A DNA stretch of 64,000 nt from Weissella confusa (lineage in GTDB: Bacteria > Bacillota > Bacilli > Lactobacillales > Lactobacillaceae): contig JAAOED010000006.1 of the NCBI GenBank assembly GCA_016466735.1, forward strand, positions 1 to 64,000, written 5' to 3'. The notes under the pieces were generated by a model. The model made no database searches, was not told the DNA's origin, and saw only the letters and a program-made list of their open reading frames with translations. Below are positions 17,604-26,962 of the stretch, piece after piece. A program made the position numbers and the translations under genes. Numbering within the stretch: position 1 is the stretch's first letter; each line of letters starts with the position of its first letter.

Positions 17604-20318
17604 ATGGCAAAACCAACATTACTATTGATTGATGGTAACTCACTGGCTTTTCGTGCGTTTTATGCACTGATTAACCAAGTTGACCGTTTTGTAAATCACG
17701 AAGGCCTGCATACAAATGCTTTGGTAGGATTCAACAACCTGTTGGATGGGATTGTTGATCCGTTTAAGCCTGATTTGGCGTTGGTCGCTTGGGATGCCGG
17801 CAAGACGACGTTCCGTACAGGAAAGTTTGATAACTATAAGGGAAATCGTGACAAGACACCACAAGAATTGGTGGAGCAATTCGAGCCATTGCGTAAGATG
17901 GTTGAATTGCACGGCATTAAGTCATATGAACTACCTGGTTATGAAGCGGATGATATTATCGGAACCACTGCACGCATGGGAGAAGCAGCCGGTTATGCGG
18001 TAACGATTGTGACGGGAGACCGTGATATGACGCAATTGGTGACCGACGATGTGTCTGTTTGGGTGACTAAGAAGGGTATCACCGAAATGGATCACTACAC
18101 ACCAGCGATGGTTGCAGAAGTCTACGACGGTTTGACTGCGGCGCAAATCGTTGAAGTTAAGGGACTTCAAGGTGACACGAGTGATAACTATCCTGGTGTT
18201 GCTGGTATCGGTCCTAAGACGGCGATTAAGTTGATGAAGGAATACCACACCATTCCTGAGATGTATGAGCGCATTGATGAAATGAAGGCTTCTAAGCAAA
18301 AGGAAAAGCTGGTTGCTGGTAAGGAAGATGCATTGTTGTCACGTGATTTGGCAACGATTCGCACGAATGCACCGGTTGATTACACGTTGACTGATTTGGC
18401 TTATCAAGGGCCAGATTACGACGCCATTATTCCGTTCTATCAACATCTGGATTTCAAGGCGCAATTGGTTAAGTTGGCTAACCAAGGCCACACCATTCCG
18501 GCACCAGCACACAATGAAGCCGATGAAAACGGTGATCCGGTGCATGATTTGAGCAACACCCCATTGGAAGTGCGCGAGTTAACGGCAACGAACCTGACAC
18601 ATATTGAACAACTTGGCGATGAGGTTAGCTTTTACTTGGAGCTGGATGGTGATAACTACCACACAGCTGCACCAGTAGGGTTTGCAATTGGTAATAATGA
18701 GCACGGTTACTTTGTGAGTCGTGACATCGAGTTACTTGTTCAAGGAACTCCCGTTAACAAGATGTTGCAAGATCCAGCTGTTAAGAAGAATGTCTTTAAC
18801 GCCAAGGAGACTATCGTGGCGTTGCGTCGTCTTGGTGTGACATTCCCAGCGGTTGATTTCGATTTGTTGTTGGTTGCGTACCTGCTTGACACAAACGACA
18901 ATAACAACGATTTAGGCGCATTAGCCCACGAAAACGGCTACTATGCGGTTCGTACTGATGAAGAGGTTTACGGGAAGGGAGCCAAGTTTGCCATTCCTGA
19001 AGCCGATGAAGATCTGTTTGAGCACCTTGGTCGCAAGGCGATGGCTATTCAATACTTGAAGACGCCACTGATCAAGAAACTAGCCGACCACGAACAAACG
19101 AATTTGTACGAAGAAATTGAATTGCCATTGACGTATGTGCTAGCTGACATGGAGGCAACCGGTATTACAGTTGATGCCAACACGTTGCTCGAAATGCGCA
19201 GCAAGTTGACGGAGCGTTTATCAGAACTCGAACAAACGATTTATCAACAAGCGGGCCACGAATTCAACATTCAGTCTCCTAAGCAATTAGGGGTTATCTT
19301 GTTTGAGGAAATGGGTTACACGCCAATTAAGAAGACTAAGACGGGTTACTCAACCAGTGTTGAAGTTTTGGAGCAAATGGGGGATGTCCCTCTAGTTGCG
19401 TCAATTTTGGAATACCGCCAAATTGCTAAGATTCAATCAACGTATGTCGAAGGATTGTTGCGTGTGATTCACGGTTCTGATTCAAAGGTGCACACGCGTT
19501 ACTTGCAAACATTGACGCAGACTGGTCGTTTGTCATCAGTTGAGCCAAACTTGCAAAACATTCCAGTACGCATTGAAGAAGGTCGCCGCATTCGCAAGGC
19601 CTTCATTCCACGACAAGAAGACTGGATGATTTTCAGTGCTGACTACTCACAAATTGAGTTGCGTGTTTTGGCACACATCACTGGTGATAAGCACTTGCAA
19701 GAAGCGTTTATCAACGGCGAGGACATTCACGCGGCCACAGCACGCCGTATCTTTGGTCTAGCGCCAGAAGAAACGGTTGATGGCAACATTCGTCGTCAAG
19801 CCAAGGCCGTGAACTTCGGTATTGTGTATGGTATCTCTGACTTTGGTTTGGCCAAGAACATTGGTGTGTCACGAAAGCAAGCCAAGCAAATCATCGACAC
19901 GTACTTTGAACAATACCCAGGTGTTAAGCAATGGTCAGAAGACATTATTGCGTCAGCGCGTGAAAAGGGCTATGTGGAAACGATTGCGCACCGTCGTCGT
20001 TACTTGCCTGATATTAAGGCGAAGAACTTTAACGCCCGTAGCTTTGCGGAGCGTACGGCGATGAATTCACCAATTCAAGGTTCAGCCGCCGACATCATCA
20101 AGATTGCGATGATTAACATGCAACAAGCGATTGCTGATGCTGGGTTGCAAGCGAAGATGCTACTTCAGGTGCACGACGAATTGATTTTCGAAGCGCCAGC
20201 AAGCGAAATCGAAGCGTTGCACGAGCTTGTCCCACGCATCATGGATTCAGCTGTTAAGTTGGATGTGCCACTATCAGTTGCTAGCCACGAGGGCAAGAGC
20301 TGGTACGACGCTAAGTAA
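17604..20318 (+). CDS. polA: DNA polymerase I
   Basis: Gap-filling and Okazaki-fragment processing polymerase, 904 residues. The N-terminal 5' nuclease (LLLIDGNSLAFRAFYAL, GYEADDIIGTTAR, GDTSDNYPGVAGIG) is intact. The central 3'-5' exonuclease-like domain lacks the DxE metal-binding motif (YLELDGDNY where Escherichia coli has FDTETD), so proofreading is probably lost, as in many Firmicutes. The polymerase domain has motif A (DYSQIELRVLAHI), motif B (RRQAKAVNFGIVYG) and motif C (VHDELIFE). ATG 17604 fits the conserved start. A 6-bp hairpin (GGGTGA/TCACCC, 17573-17588) sits in the leader. Confidence 0.96.
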   Translation: MAKPTLLLIDGNSLAFRAFYALINQVDRFVNHEGLHTNALVGFNNLLDGIVDPFKPDLALVAWDAGKTTFRTGKFDNYKGNRDKTPQELVEQFEPLRKMVELHGIKSYELPGYEADDIIGTTARMGEAAGYAVTIVTGDRDMTQLVTDDVSVWVTKKGITEMDHYTPAMVAEVYDGLTAAQIVEVKGLQGDTSDNYPGVAGIGPKTAIKLMKEYHTIPEMYERIDEMKASKQKEKLVAGKEDALLSRDLATIRTNAPVDYTLTDLAYQGPDYDAIIPFYQHLDFKAQLVKLANQGHTIPAPAHNEADENGDPVHDLSNTPLEVRELTATNLTHIEQLGDEVSFYLELDGDNYHTAAPVGFAIGNNEHGYFVSRDIELLVQGTPVNKMLQDPAVKKNVFNAKETIVALRRLGVTFPAVDFDLLLVAYLLDTNDNNNDLGALAHENGYYAVRTDEEVYGKGAKFAIPEADEDLFEHLGRKAMAIQYLKTPLIKKLADHEQTNLYEEIELPLTYVLADMEATGITVDANTLLEMRSKLTERLSELEQTIYQQAGHEFNIQSPKQLGVILFEEMGYTPIKKTKTGYSTSVEVLEQMGDVPLVASILEYRQIAKIQSTYVEGLLRVIHGSDSKVHTRYLQTLTQTGRLSSVEPNLQNIPVRIEEGRRIRKAFIPRQEDWMIFSADYSQIELRVLAHITGDKHLQEAFINGEDIHAATARRIFGLAPEETVDGNIRRQAKAVNFGIVYGISDFGLAKNIGVSRKQAKQIIDTYFEQYPGVKQWSEDIIASAREKGYVETIAHRRRYLPDIKAKNFNARSFAERTAMNSPIQGSAADIIKIAMINMQQAIADAGLQAKMLLQVHDELIFEAPASEIEALHELVPRIMDSAVKLDVPLSVASHEGKSWYDAK

Positions 20319-20329
20319 TAGATATTTTG

Positions 20330-20362
20330 AAGACCCAACAATTCATTTTGCTGGGTCTTTTT
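20330..20362 (+). terminator. Terminator of polA
   Basis: AAGACCCAAC pairs with GCTGGGTCTT, followed by TTTTT. Confidence 0.85.
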
Positions 20363-20477
20363 ATGTCGATAAGATTGTATTTTATATCTAACCGTCGTCT
20401 GTTAAAAATGGTAAACTAAATAAGATAAATGACACATGACCGTATATAAAAATACGCGGTCGGAAAGGCGGTTAATC

Positions 20478-21311
20478 ATGCCAGAACTCCCAGAAGTTGA
20501 GACGGTTCGTCGTGGCCTTACACGACTAGTAGTTGGACGTAAAGTATTAGGTACAGAGGTGCGCTGGGAAAAGACAATCGGCGGCATGGCACCGGAGGAA
20601 TTCGATGCCGAATTAGTTGGTCGTACCATCGATAAAGTGGATCGTCGCGGTAAATATTTGTTGTTCCGTTTTTCTGGTGGGTTAACCATGGTTTCACATT
20701 TGCGTATGGAAGGCGCTTACTATACTGTTCCAGCTGGTACTGAACCTGGCAAGCACGACTTGGTCACATTCCATCTTGATGAGGGGATTGACTTGTTTTA
20801 CCGTGATACGCGTAAGTTCGGTCGCATGAACCTGGTTCCCGATGGTGAAGCATTACAAGTCGCTGGACTGGCAAAAATTGGCCCAGAACCGACCGAAAAA
20901 GATTTGTCACTGGCCTATATGGTGAATGAATTTGGCAAATCACGCATGCACGTCAAGCCGTTTTTGCTCGATCAAAGCCACATTGCAGGACTAGGTAATA
21001 TTTACGTTGATGAAACACTGTGGCAATCACAAATCCACCCGCTAACAGCGGCTAATAAATTAACTGAGGATGAGCTGGGACGTTTGCGTGAGAATATCAT
21101 TCATGAAATTGCGCGTGCGACTGAACACCATGGGACAACCGTGCACAGTTTTACGACAGCGTTTGGTGAAGCAGGCGAATTCCAAAATGAATTGCAAGTT
21201 TATGGACGTGTTGGCGAACCGTGTCTTCGTTGTGGACACCCACTTGAGAAGATGAAAGTTGCACAACGTGGGACGACTTATTGTCCTGTTTGCCAAGTAG
21301 AAAAGGATTAA
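20478..21311 (+). CDS. mutM: Formamidopyrimidine-DNA glycosylase
   Basis: Bifunctional base-excision repair enzyme removing 8-oxoguanine and nicking the abasic site. The 277-residue protein begins MPELPEVE, giving the catalytic proline-2 and glutamate-3. It has the conserved lysine in RRGKYLLF, the helix-two-turn-helix (QSHIAGLGNIYVDETLW) and the C-terminal zinc finger with four cysteines (CLRCGHP and YCPVCQ). ATG 20478 sits behind GGAAAGGCGG. It begins an apparent operon with coaE, dnaB, dnaI and the two YibE/F genes. Confidence 0.95.
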   Translation: MPELPEVETVRRGLTRLVVGRKVLGTEVRWEKTIGGMAPEEFDAELVGRTIDKVDRRGKYLLFRFSGGLTMVSHLRMEGAYYTVPAGTEPGKHDLVTFHLDEGIDLFYRDTRKFGRMNLVPDGEALQVAGLAKIGPEPTEKDLSLAYMVNEFGKSRMHVKPFLLDQSHIAGLGNIYVDETLWQSQIHPLTAANKLTEDELGRLRENIIHEIARATEHHGTTVHSFTTAFGEAGEFQNELQVYGRVGEPCLRCGHPLEKMKVAQRGTTYCPVCQVEKD

Positions 21312-21314
21312 AAC

Positions 21315-21908
21315 ATGTTTAAATTGGGATTAACTGGTGGTATTGCAACCGGTAAGTCAACAGTATCGAATCACTTCAAAGAACTGGGGATTCCGGTACT
21401 TGACGCTGATGTTGTTGCCAGAGAAGTTGTTGAGCCAGGGCAACCGGCTTTAGCGGATATTGTGGCGGAATTTGGGGATGAGATGTTGTTGCCCGACGGA
21501 TCACTCAACCGAAAAGCGCTGGGCGCTGTTGTCTTTGGTAACCCAGACAAATTAGCAAAACTAAACCAATTTACACACCCACGTGTCCAAGCAAGCATGC
21601 GTGCCCAGGCTGATGCATATGCAGAGGCAGGTGCACCATTGATTGTTTTGGATATTCCGTTGTTGTTGGAAGGCAAGAATGCGGCTGGTGCAGATGCCGT
21701 CATGGTTGTAACGGTTCCAAAAGATGTGCAGCAAGAACGTTTGATGGCTCGTAATCAGCTATCAGCCGACGAAGCTCGAAAAAGAATGAATTCGCAAATG
21801 CCAATGGCTGAAAAAGAACAATTGGCTGACTTTGTCATCGATAACTCGGGCACAATTGCTGAAACCTATGCACAAGTTGATGCTGTTTTGGCAAAGTTAC
21901 CACACTAA
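21315..21908 (+). CDS. coaE: Dephospho-CoA kinase
   Basis: Catalyses the last step of coenzyme A synthesis, phosphorylating the ribose 3'-OH of dephospho-CoA. The 197-residue P-loop kinase has GLTGGIATGKST at residues 5-16, the DADVVAREV segment, THPRV, and the DIPLLLEG motif. It starts 4 nt after mutM, so the two are co-transcribed and probably translationally coupled. In several relatives nrdR sits between coaE and dnaB; it is absent here. Confidence 0.94.
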   Translation: MFKLGLTGGIATGKSTVSNHFKELGIPVLDADVVAREVVEPGQPALADIVAEFGDEMLLPDGSLNRKALGAVVFGNPDKLAKLNQFTHPRVQASMRAQADAYAEAGAPLIVLDIPLLLEGKNAAGADAVMVVTVPKDVQQERLMARNQLSADEARKRMNSQMPMAEKEQLADFVIDNSGTIAETYAQVDAVLAKLPH

Positions 21909-21926
21909 ATTAACAAGGAGGCCGAC

Positions 21927-23270
21927 ATGGCTGAGTTTTCAATTCGTCAGCATTATCGGCTGATGTATGATGAACCAATCAACCTTGGCGCTGTGCAGTC
22001 GCTAACTAAGGTTTACTTGCCCATTATTGGGCGCGATGCGTTTACACTTTATTTGGCCTGGGCCATGATGGGCGAAACGCCAGATGCGCAAAATCAACAC
22101 GTTGACTTGCTTGATCAATTAGCAATTAGTCAGCATGATTTTCTGTCAGCTCGACAAAATCTTGAGGGGATGGGATTGATTAAGACCTATCGCCAAGACA
22201 CAAGTTTCGGATCACAATGGGTGTATCGTCTTTTCCCGCCAATGACCATGAAAGCCTTTTTGGCGGATACGATGCTATCAAGTTTGCTTGCGCATTATTT
22301 GGGTGATGAACTTTTCCAACAATTGGTAGAGGATATTAAGCCAAAGGACGCAACGATTCCAGGTGTGAACGTTTCAACGACCTTTTTCGACATGATGGGT
22401 AATGTGTCATTTGAAAAGTTACCAGATGCACCATTGAGTAACGATGACACGAAGAGTGATTTGCAGAAGGAACTACACCAGTCAGCTAAATCAGTTGATG
22501 TTGCGTTGTTAACTGATATGCTACGCACGTTTGGCGTCTCAGCGTCAGCTATTCGCAAGCACGAAGCAGATTTGACCATTGTGAAAAACTTGTATGGTCT
22601 TGGTGACGTTGATTTAGTCCGTGTTATTCAAGCAACAATTACGCCTGACAATGGCATTGATATGGATGCGATTCGAACGATGCTAAAAAAGAGCTATCAA
22701 TCTGAGCAACGTCATCAGAATGAGACTGGTAGCAACAAGCCGGTTGAATCAACACAAAATACAGACGTTAAAAGCCCGGCCGAAGCTATTATTCAATCAG
22801 CTAAGAACACAGCCCCACTGGTATTCTTGAAAAACCTGCGTGAAGTAAGTGGCGGGTTTGTGACGGATGCAGAGGTTAAGGCGTTGGAAGACATTGCGCA
22901 GCTTGATAAAGTAGCACCGGAAGTATTGAATGTCATGCTTTATGAATTAACGGTCGTTGAAAAGAAGGCGACGCTTAACAAAGCTTTGTTGCAAACGATT
23001 GTTAACGATTGGGCACAGGCAAAGGTAACAACTGCCGTCGGTGCGCTTGAATACTTGCAACGCCGTGCAAAGTCACGTCAAACAAAGCAAGAAAAGCAGG
23101 TTGCGGGCCGGACAAACCGTCAATGGCAACGCCCAACACAGGTTAAGGAAACGCGTCCCGACTGGGAAAACCAAACAGCTTCAACTGTTTCTGAAGAGGC
23201 AGCCCAGGCTGCCAAGGATCAACTGGCGCAACTCCGCGCTCGTCGACAACAGACTAACAAGGAGAATTAA
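21927..23270 (+). CDS. dnaB: Replication initiation and membrane attachment protein DnaB
   Basis: Firmicutes primosomal protein (not the helicase) that helps DnaI load the replicative helicase at oriC and stalled forks. At 447 residues it has the N-terminal DnaB winged-helix region and a C-terminal DnaD/DnaB (DDBH2) helical domain around 310-390, which contains VLNVMLYELTVVEKKATLN. The basic, Gln/Arg-rich tail (about 390-447) is likely disordered and DNA-binding. AAGGAGG precedes ATG 21927. It is followed 2 nt later by dnaI, the usual order. Confidence 0.9.
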   Translation: MAEFSIRQHYRLMYDEPINLGAVQSLTKVYLPIIGRDAFTLYLAWAMMGETPDAQNQHVDLLDQLAISQHDFLSARQNLEGMGLIKTYRQDTSFGSQWVYRLFPPMTMKAFLADTMLSSLLAHYLGDELFQQLVEDIKPKDATIPGVNVSTTFFDMMGNVSFEKLPDAPLSNDDTKSDLQKELHQSAKSVDVALLTDMLRTFGVSASAIRKHEADLTIVKNLYGLGDVDLVRVIQATITPDNGIDMDAIRTMLKKSYQSEQRHQNETGSNKPVESTQNTDVKSPAEAIIQSAKNTAPLVFLKNLREVSGGFVTDAEVKALEDIAQLDKVAPEVLNVMLYELTVVEKKATLNKALLQTIVNDWAQAKVTTAVGALEYLQRRAKSRQTKQEKQVAGRTNRQWQRPTQVKETRPDWENQTASTVSEEAAQAAKDQLAQLRARRQQTNKEN

Positions 23271-23272
23271 CT

Positions 23273-24253
23273 ATGGCTGACGAAACATTTCGTCTGAATC
23301 GTCAAACTGATTCGGATAATCCCATGGATGTAGGGCAAGCGCTCGATCAATTCATGAATAAGAAGAATTTGCATGCGCGCTATGCGGCAATTCAAAAAGA
23401 AGTTTTTGCTGAACCAGGCATCAAAGATTTCTTTGATCAAAACAAGGATGTTCTAACGCGCGACATTGTGAACCGCGACTTTGCAGTCTTGTACGAGTTC
23501 TACACGCAAGTTAAAAACGCTGCGGCTGGCAAACCAGTCGTGCACCGTGGTTATAAGCCAATGCTTGAAGTTGCTGAAAATCGCATTGTGATTGTTTATC
23601 AACCAGACGAGGCGACTTTAGCGGCCCAACGTTTGCAGATGCAAGCCAACTTGGTGCAATCAATCGGGATGCCAAAGCTAATCGAACGCGCCCGTTTGGA
23701 CGACTTTTCTGAAGATGACCGTGATCGATTGGCGGCCCTAACTGCGGTTATCAATTTTGTTAGCGCTTATATTGCTGACCCAAAGGCTTATCACCGTGGT
23801 CTGTATATTCACGGATCTTACGGCATTGGTAAGACCCACTTAATGGGTGCCATGGCTAATGAGCTTGCGCAAGAAGGGATTCCGGTAACGCTGGTGCATT
23901 TCCCAAGCTTTGCGGTCGAGATGCGCGGGTCAATCGATTCAAAGGAAAACCCGCAAGACAAGATTAACGCCATCAAGCGTGTGCCGATTTTGGTGCTTGA
24001 TGATATCGGTGCAGAATCAATTACGGCTTGGATTCGTGATGATATTTTGGGTGTTATTTTGGAGTACCGCATGCAAAATGAACTGCCAACATTCTTCACG
24101 TCAAACTTCTCAATGGACCAGCTAGAAAAGGAACATTTCACGGTTACCAAGAGCGGCGCAGAGCCAGTTAAGGCAGAACGTCTCATGCAACGTATTCATT
24201 TCTTGGCCAAAGAAATTCAAATGGCTGGCGACAATCGTCGGGTATTTGATTAA
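23273..24253 (+). CDS. dnaI: Primosomal helicase loader DnaI
   Basis: AAA+ ATPase that loads the replicative helicase. The 326-residue protein has the N-terminal helicase-interaction domain (ALDQFMNKKNLHARYAAIQK region), Walker A GSYGIGKTH at about 183-191, Walker B ILVLDDIGAE near 241-250, and sensor I (PTFFTSNFS). The start is ATG 23273 behind AAGGAGA, 2 nt after dnaB. Its stop overlaps the start of the next gene by one base (TAATG), so translation is coupled to the YibE/F genes. Confidence 0.95.
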   Translation: MADETFRLNRQTDSDNPMDVGQALDQFMNKKNLHARYAAIQKEVFAEPGIKDFFDQNKDVLTRDIVNRDFAVLYEFYTQVKNAAAGKPVVHRGYKPMLEVAENRIVIVYQPDEATLAAQRLQMQANLVQSIGMPKLIERARLDDFSEDDRDRLAALTAVINFVSAYIADPKAYHRGLYIHGSYGIGKTHLMGAMANELAQEGIPVTLVHFPSFAVEMRGSIDSKENPQDKINAIKRVPILVLDDIGAESITAWIRDDILGVILEYRMQNELPTFFTSNFSMDQLEKEHFTVTKSGAEPVKAERLMQRIHFLAKEIQMAGDNRRVFD

Positions 24254-25371
24254 TGCAACAGTACGTAGAAAAGAAACACTGGTGGCCTTGGCTTGTGCTG
24301 ATTTTGCTGGTCCTAGCAAGTATGGTTGTCTTGCGTCACAATGCCAGTTGGTATCGCACGCCGCTGGGACAAGTAACGCAGGTCAAGGTACTGCAAACCA
24401 ACCGCCTGACTGACCAATACAACAATGATGTGAAAGAAACTACACAGTCTTTACGTGTCAAGTTGTTGAACACCAGCCAAGCTGGCAAAACCATCACCGT
24501 GAAAAACACATCCGATGAAGCAATGGCGATTGAACAACCATTTAAGGTTGGAAATCAAATATTTTTAAATCGCGCGGATCATCAAACTTGGACTGTGCAA
24601 ACCATGAAACGTGATACCGTTTGGGTTCCAATTATGATTGCGGTACTGGGTATTTTGATTATTTCGATGGGACAGGCCGGTCGTCTGACAGTCATTTCTC
24701 TGGCTGTGAACGTTGTGCTCTTTATTGGCACAGTTTCATTAGATTTGCATACGACTAATGGTAATATCCTTGGCCTGTTCATGTTATTTAGTGTGCTGGC
24801 CTCGGCAATTACGCTTGGCTTAGTGATGGGATTCCGCCAACGACAAACCTGGGTTGTGTTTGCCACCGTTCTGACGGCAACTGCACTGGCGATGATAATA
24901 GCGACGATTGTCTTTAAGATGACTAACAATCATGGTCTTCACTTTGAACTCATGTCGTTTATTACACAGTTACCGCAACCGTTATTCATGGCAATGACTT
25001 TAGTTGGTGTTTTAGGAGCCGTTATGGACGAAGCAACCGATATGATTGCGACGTTGTTTAGTTTGGAACGTGAGCGTCCTAACATTACGATTCGTGAAAT
25101 TATTCAATCTGGTCGTCACGTTGGCCAAGAAATTTTTGGTGCCTTGAGTAATACGCTGTTCTTGATTTTCATCGCTGAGCAAATTCCGATGGCCGTGTTG
25201 TATTTGCGTAACGGCAACGATTGGGGATTCACGTACATGATGAATATGTCACTAGGACTCGTTCAAACATTGATTAGTGCCATTGGAATTGTCCTAACGG
25301 TTCCGGCCGGCATCATGTGGGTGTTGCTGGTTCGTAAGTTCACCCGAGTTAAGATGGAGGTGCCAAGATGA
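24253..25371 (+). CDS. YibE/F family membrane protein, long form
   Basis: A 372-residue integral membrane protein of the YibE/F family (PF07907). It has one N-terminal helix (about 11-28), an extracytoplasmic beta-rich domain of about 90 residues, then about seven helices with the family block VLGAVMDEATDMIATLFSLE. The biochemical role of the family is not established. It overlaps dnaI by one base and the next YibE/F gene by four (ATGA), so this is a two-subunit or paired system appended to the primosome operon. Confidence 0.85.
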   Translation: MQQYVEKKHWWPWLVLILLVLASMVVLRHNASWYRTPLGQVTQVKVLQTNRLTDQYNNDVKETTQSLRVKLLNTSQAGKTITVKNTSDEAMAIEQPFKVGNQIFLNRADHQTWTVQTMKRDTVWVPIMIAVLGILIISMGQAGRLTVISLAVNVVLFIGTVSLDLHTTNGNILGLFMLFSVLASAITLGLVMGFRQRQTWVVFATVLTATALAMIIATIVFKMTNNHGLHFELMSFITQLPQPLFMAMTLVGVLGAVMDEATDMIATLFSLERERPNITIREIIQSGRHVGQEIFGALSNTLFLIFIAEQIPMAVLYLRNGNDWGFTYMMNMSLGLVQTLISAIGIVLTVPAGIMWVLLVRKFTRVKMEVPR

Positions 25372-26132
25372 CAGTCACGATGATTTTATCTATTATCTTG
25401 CTTGTCTTAATGGTTGCCATTGGCGGCGGCAAGGGCATTGGTGCTTTTGCCAGTTTGTGGGTTAATTTCGGAATTATGATTGTCATGATTATGCTGATTA
25501 ACTTCCAATTCAACGCCATGGCTGTTCTGCTTGTGGGTGGCGCCTTTTTGTTAACAATTACCATCCTGAGCGCTGGTGCTGATGAAGAAACAACGTCAAT
25601 CGCCTTAATTGCAAGTTTTATTGTCATGATTGCTTTAATTCTGCTAATTCTGCCGGCAGAGCATCTGGCAATGGCGCAAGGGTTCGCTGAAGAAAATTCA
25701 GAGGAACTCGAGGGGCTCTCATTAGGGATTAATGTTAATTTCGTCACGCTGGGGATTGTGGCAGCTTTACTGGCTACGCTAGGTGCAATCGCCGAAGCGG
25801 CGATTGCCATCGCTGCCGGAGTAGGCGAACTACGTCATGACCAACCTAATATGAAGACCAGCCAACTGATTGGTTCTGGTCAAAAGTTGGGCCAACAAAT
25901 TATTGGAACTGCTGTTAACACAGTGTTGTTTGGGTTTATGGCCGATTTTTTGAGCTTGGCGATTTGGTTTGGTAAACTGCATTACACAATCGGCGAGATT
26001 ATGAATGCAAAACTATTCACGTCCTCGATGCTATCGTTGTTGTATGCCATTTTAGGGGTCATTTTGGTGTTACCAATTACATTAGCAATTTTTGTTTATC
26101 AACATAACCGGAAATCTAATCAAGTTTCGTAG
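25368..26132 (+). CDS. YibE/F family membrane protein, short form
   Basis: A 254-residue polytopic membrane protein with about seven helices. Its second half carries the same family block as its neighbour (LGAIAEAAIAIAAGVGELRHD), but it lacks the extracytoplasmic domain. It starts inside the previous gene (ATGA overlap) with an in-gene ribosome binding site (GGAGGTGCC). The pair likely forms a heteromeric complex in the membrane; substrate is unknown. No terminator is evident after it. Confidence 0.82.
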   Translation: MTVTMILSIILLVLMVAIGGGKGIGAFASLWVNFGIMIVMIMLINFQFNAMAVLLVGGAFLLTITILSAGADEETTSIALIASFIVMIALILLILPAEHLAMAQGFAEENSEELEGLSLGINVNFVTLGIVAALLATLGAIAEAAIAIAAGVGELRHDQPNMKTSQLIGSGQKLGQQIIGTAVNTVLFGFMADFLSLAIWFGKLHYTIGEIMNAKLFTSSMLSLLYAILGVILVLPITLAIFVYQHNRKSNQVS

Positions 26133-26257
26133 TCCAAATAGCCGTCAGAATGGCAAAATACTAGGAATTATTAGAAAACCATGTTATGCTAACTTTAATA
26201 TGTCATGACTTCAGGGGAGTGACCGTATCCTGTAGAAAGTAAGATGAGGTATCGCAC

Positions 26258-26947
26258 ATGAGTAGTGTCCTTGTTATTGAAGATGAAGTAAATTTGGCGC
26301 GTTTCGTTGAACTAGAGTTGCAACACGAAGGTTATGAAACGCACGTAGAAGACAACGGTCGTGGTGGATTGCAGGCTGCATTGGACAATGATTACGATTT
26401 GATTTTGTTGGACTTGATGTTGCCAGAACTAAGTGGTTTGGAAGTGGCGCGTCGTTTACGCGAAGTTAAAAACACACCAATCATCATGATGACGGCGCGC
26501 GATTCAGTTATTGATCGTGTTTCAGGGCTAGATTACGGAGCTGATGATTACGTGGTGAAGCCATTTGCCATCGAAGAATTGTTGGCCCGTGTTCGTGCCT
26601 TGTTACGTCGTATTAACATCGAAACTGAAGAGCACAGCACACACCAAAGCGTTGTCCGTTACCGTGATTTGACGGTTGAAAAGGAAAACCGAATTGCCCG
26701 TCGTGGTAATGAAATCATTAATTTGACGAAACGTGAGTACGAATTGTTGTTGATCTTGATGGAAAACATTAATGTTGTCCAATCTCGTGAGGAACTATTG
26801 AAGAAGGTTTGGGGTTATGACTCACAAATTGAAACCAATGTTGTCGATGTTTATATTCGTTACTTGCGTAATAAGATTGATCAACCAGACTCACGCGCAT
26901 CATACATCCAAACCGTTCGCGGTACTGGATACGTTATGCGTCAGTAA
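26258..26947 (+). CDS. arlR: ArlR/CovR-like response regulator
   Basis: A 229-residue OmpR-family regulator. The receiver has VIEDE at residues 5-9, the phospho-Asp in LILLDLMLPE (about 52), the Thr/Ser switch MMTARDS and the YVVKPFA lysine. The C-terminal winged helix contains LTKREYELLLILM and VRGTGYVMRQ. It resembles ArlR/CovR regulators, which control surface and virulence-type genes in Firmicutes. ATG 26258 follows GATGAGG by 8 nt. The -10 candidate is TATGCT in the upstream 60 nt. The adjacent kinase starts 16 nt downstream. Confidence 0.87.
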   Translation: MSSVLVIEDEVNLARFVELELQHEGYETHVEDNGRGGLQAALDNDYDLILLDLMLPELSGLEVARRLREVKNTPIIMMTARDSVIDRVSGLDYGADDYVVKPFAIEELLARVRALLRRINIETEEHSTHQSVVRYRDLTVEKENRIARRGNEIINLTKREYELLLILMENINVVQSREELLKKVWGYDSQIETNVVDVYIRYLRNKIDQPDSRASYIQTVRGTGYVMRQ

Positions 26948-26962
26948 TTTTGGGGGCGACTA

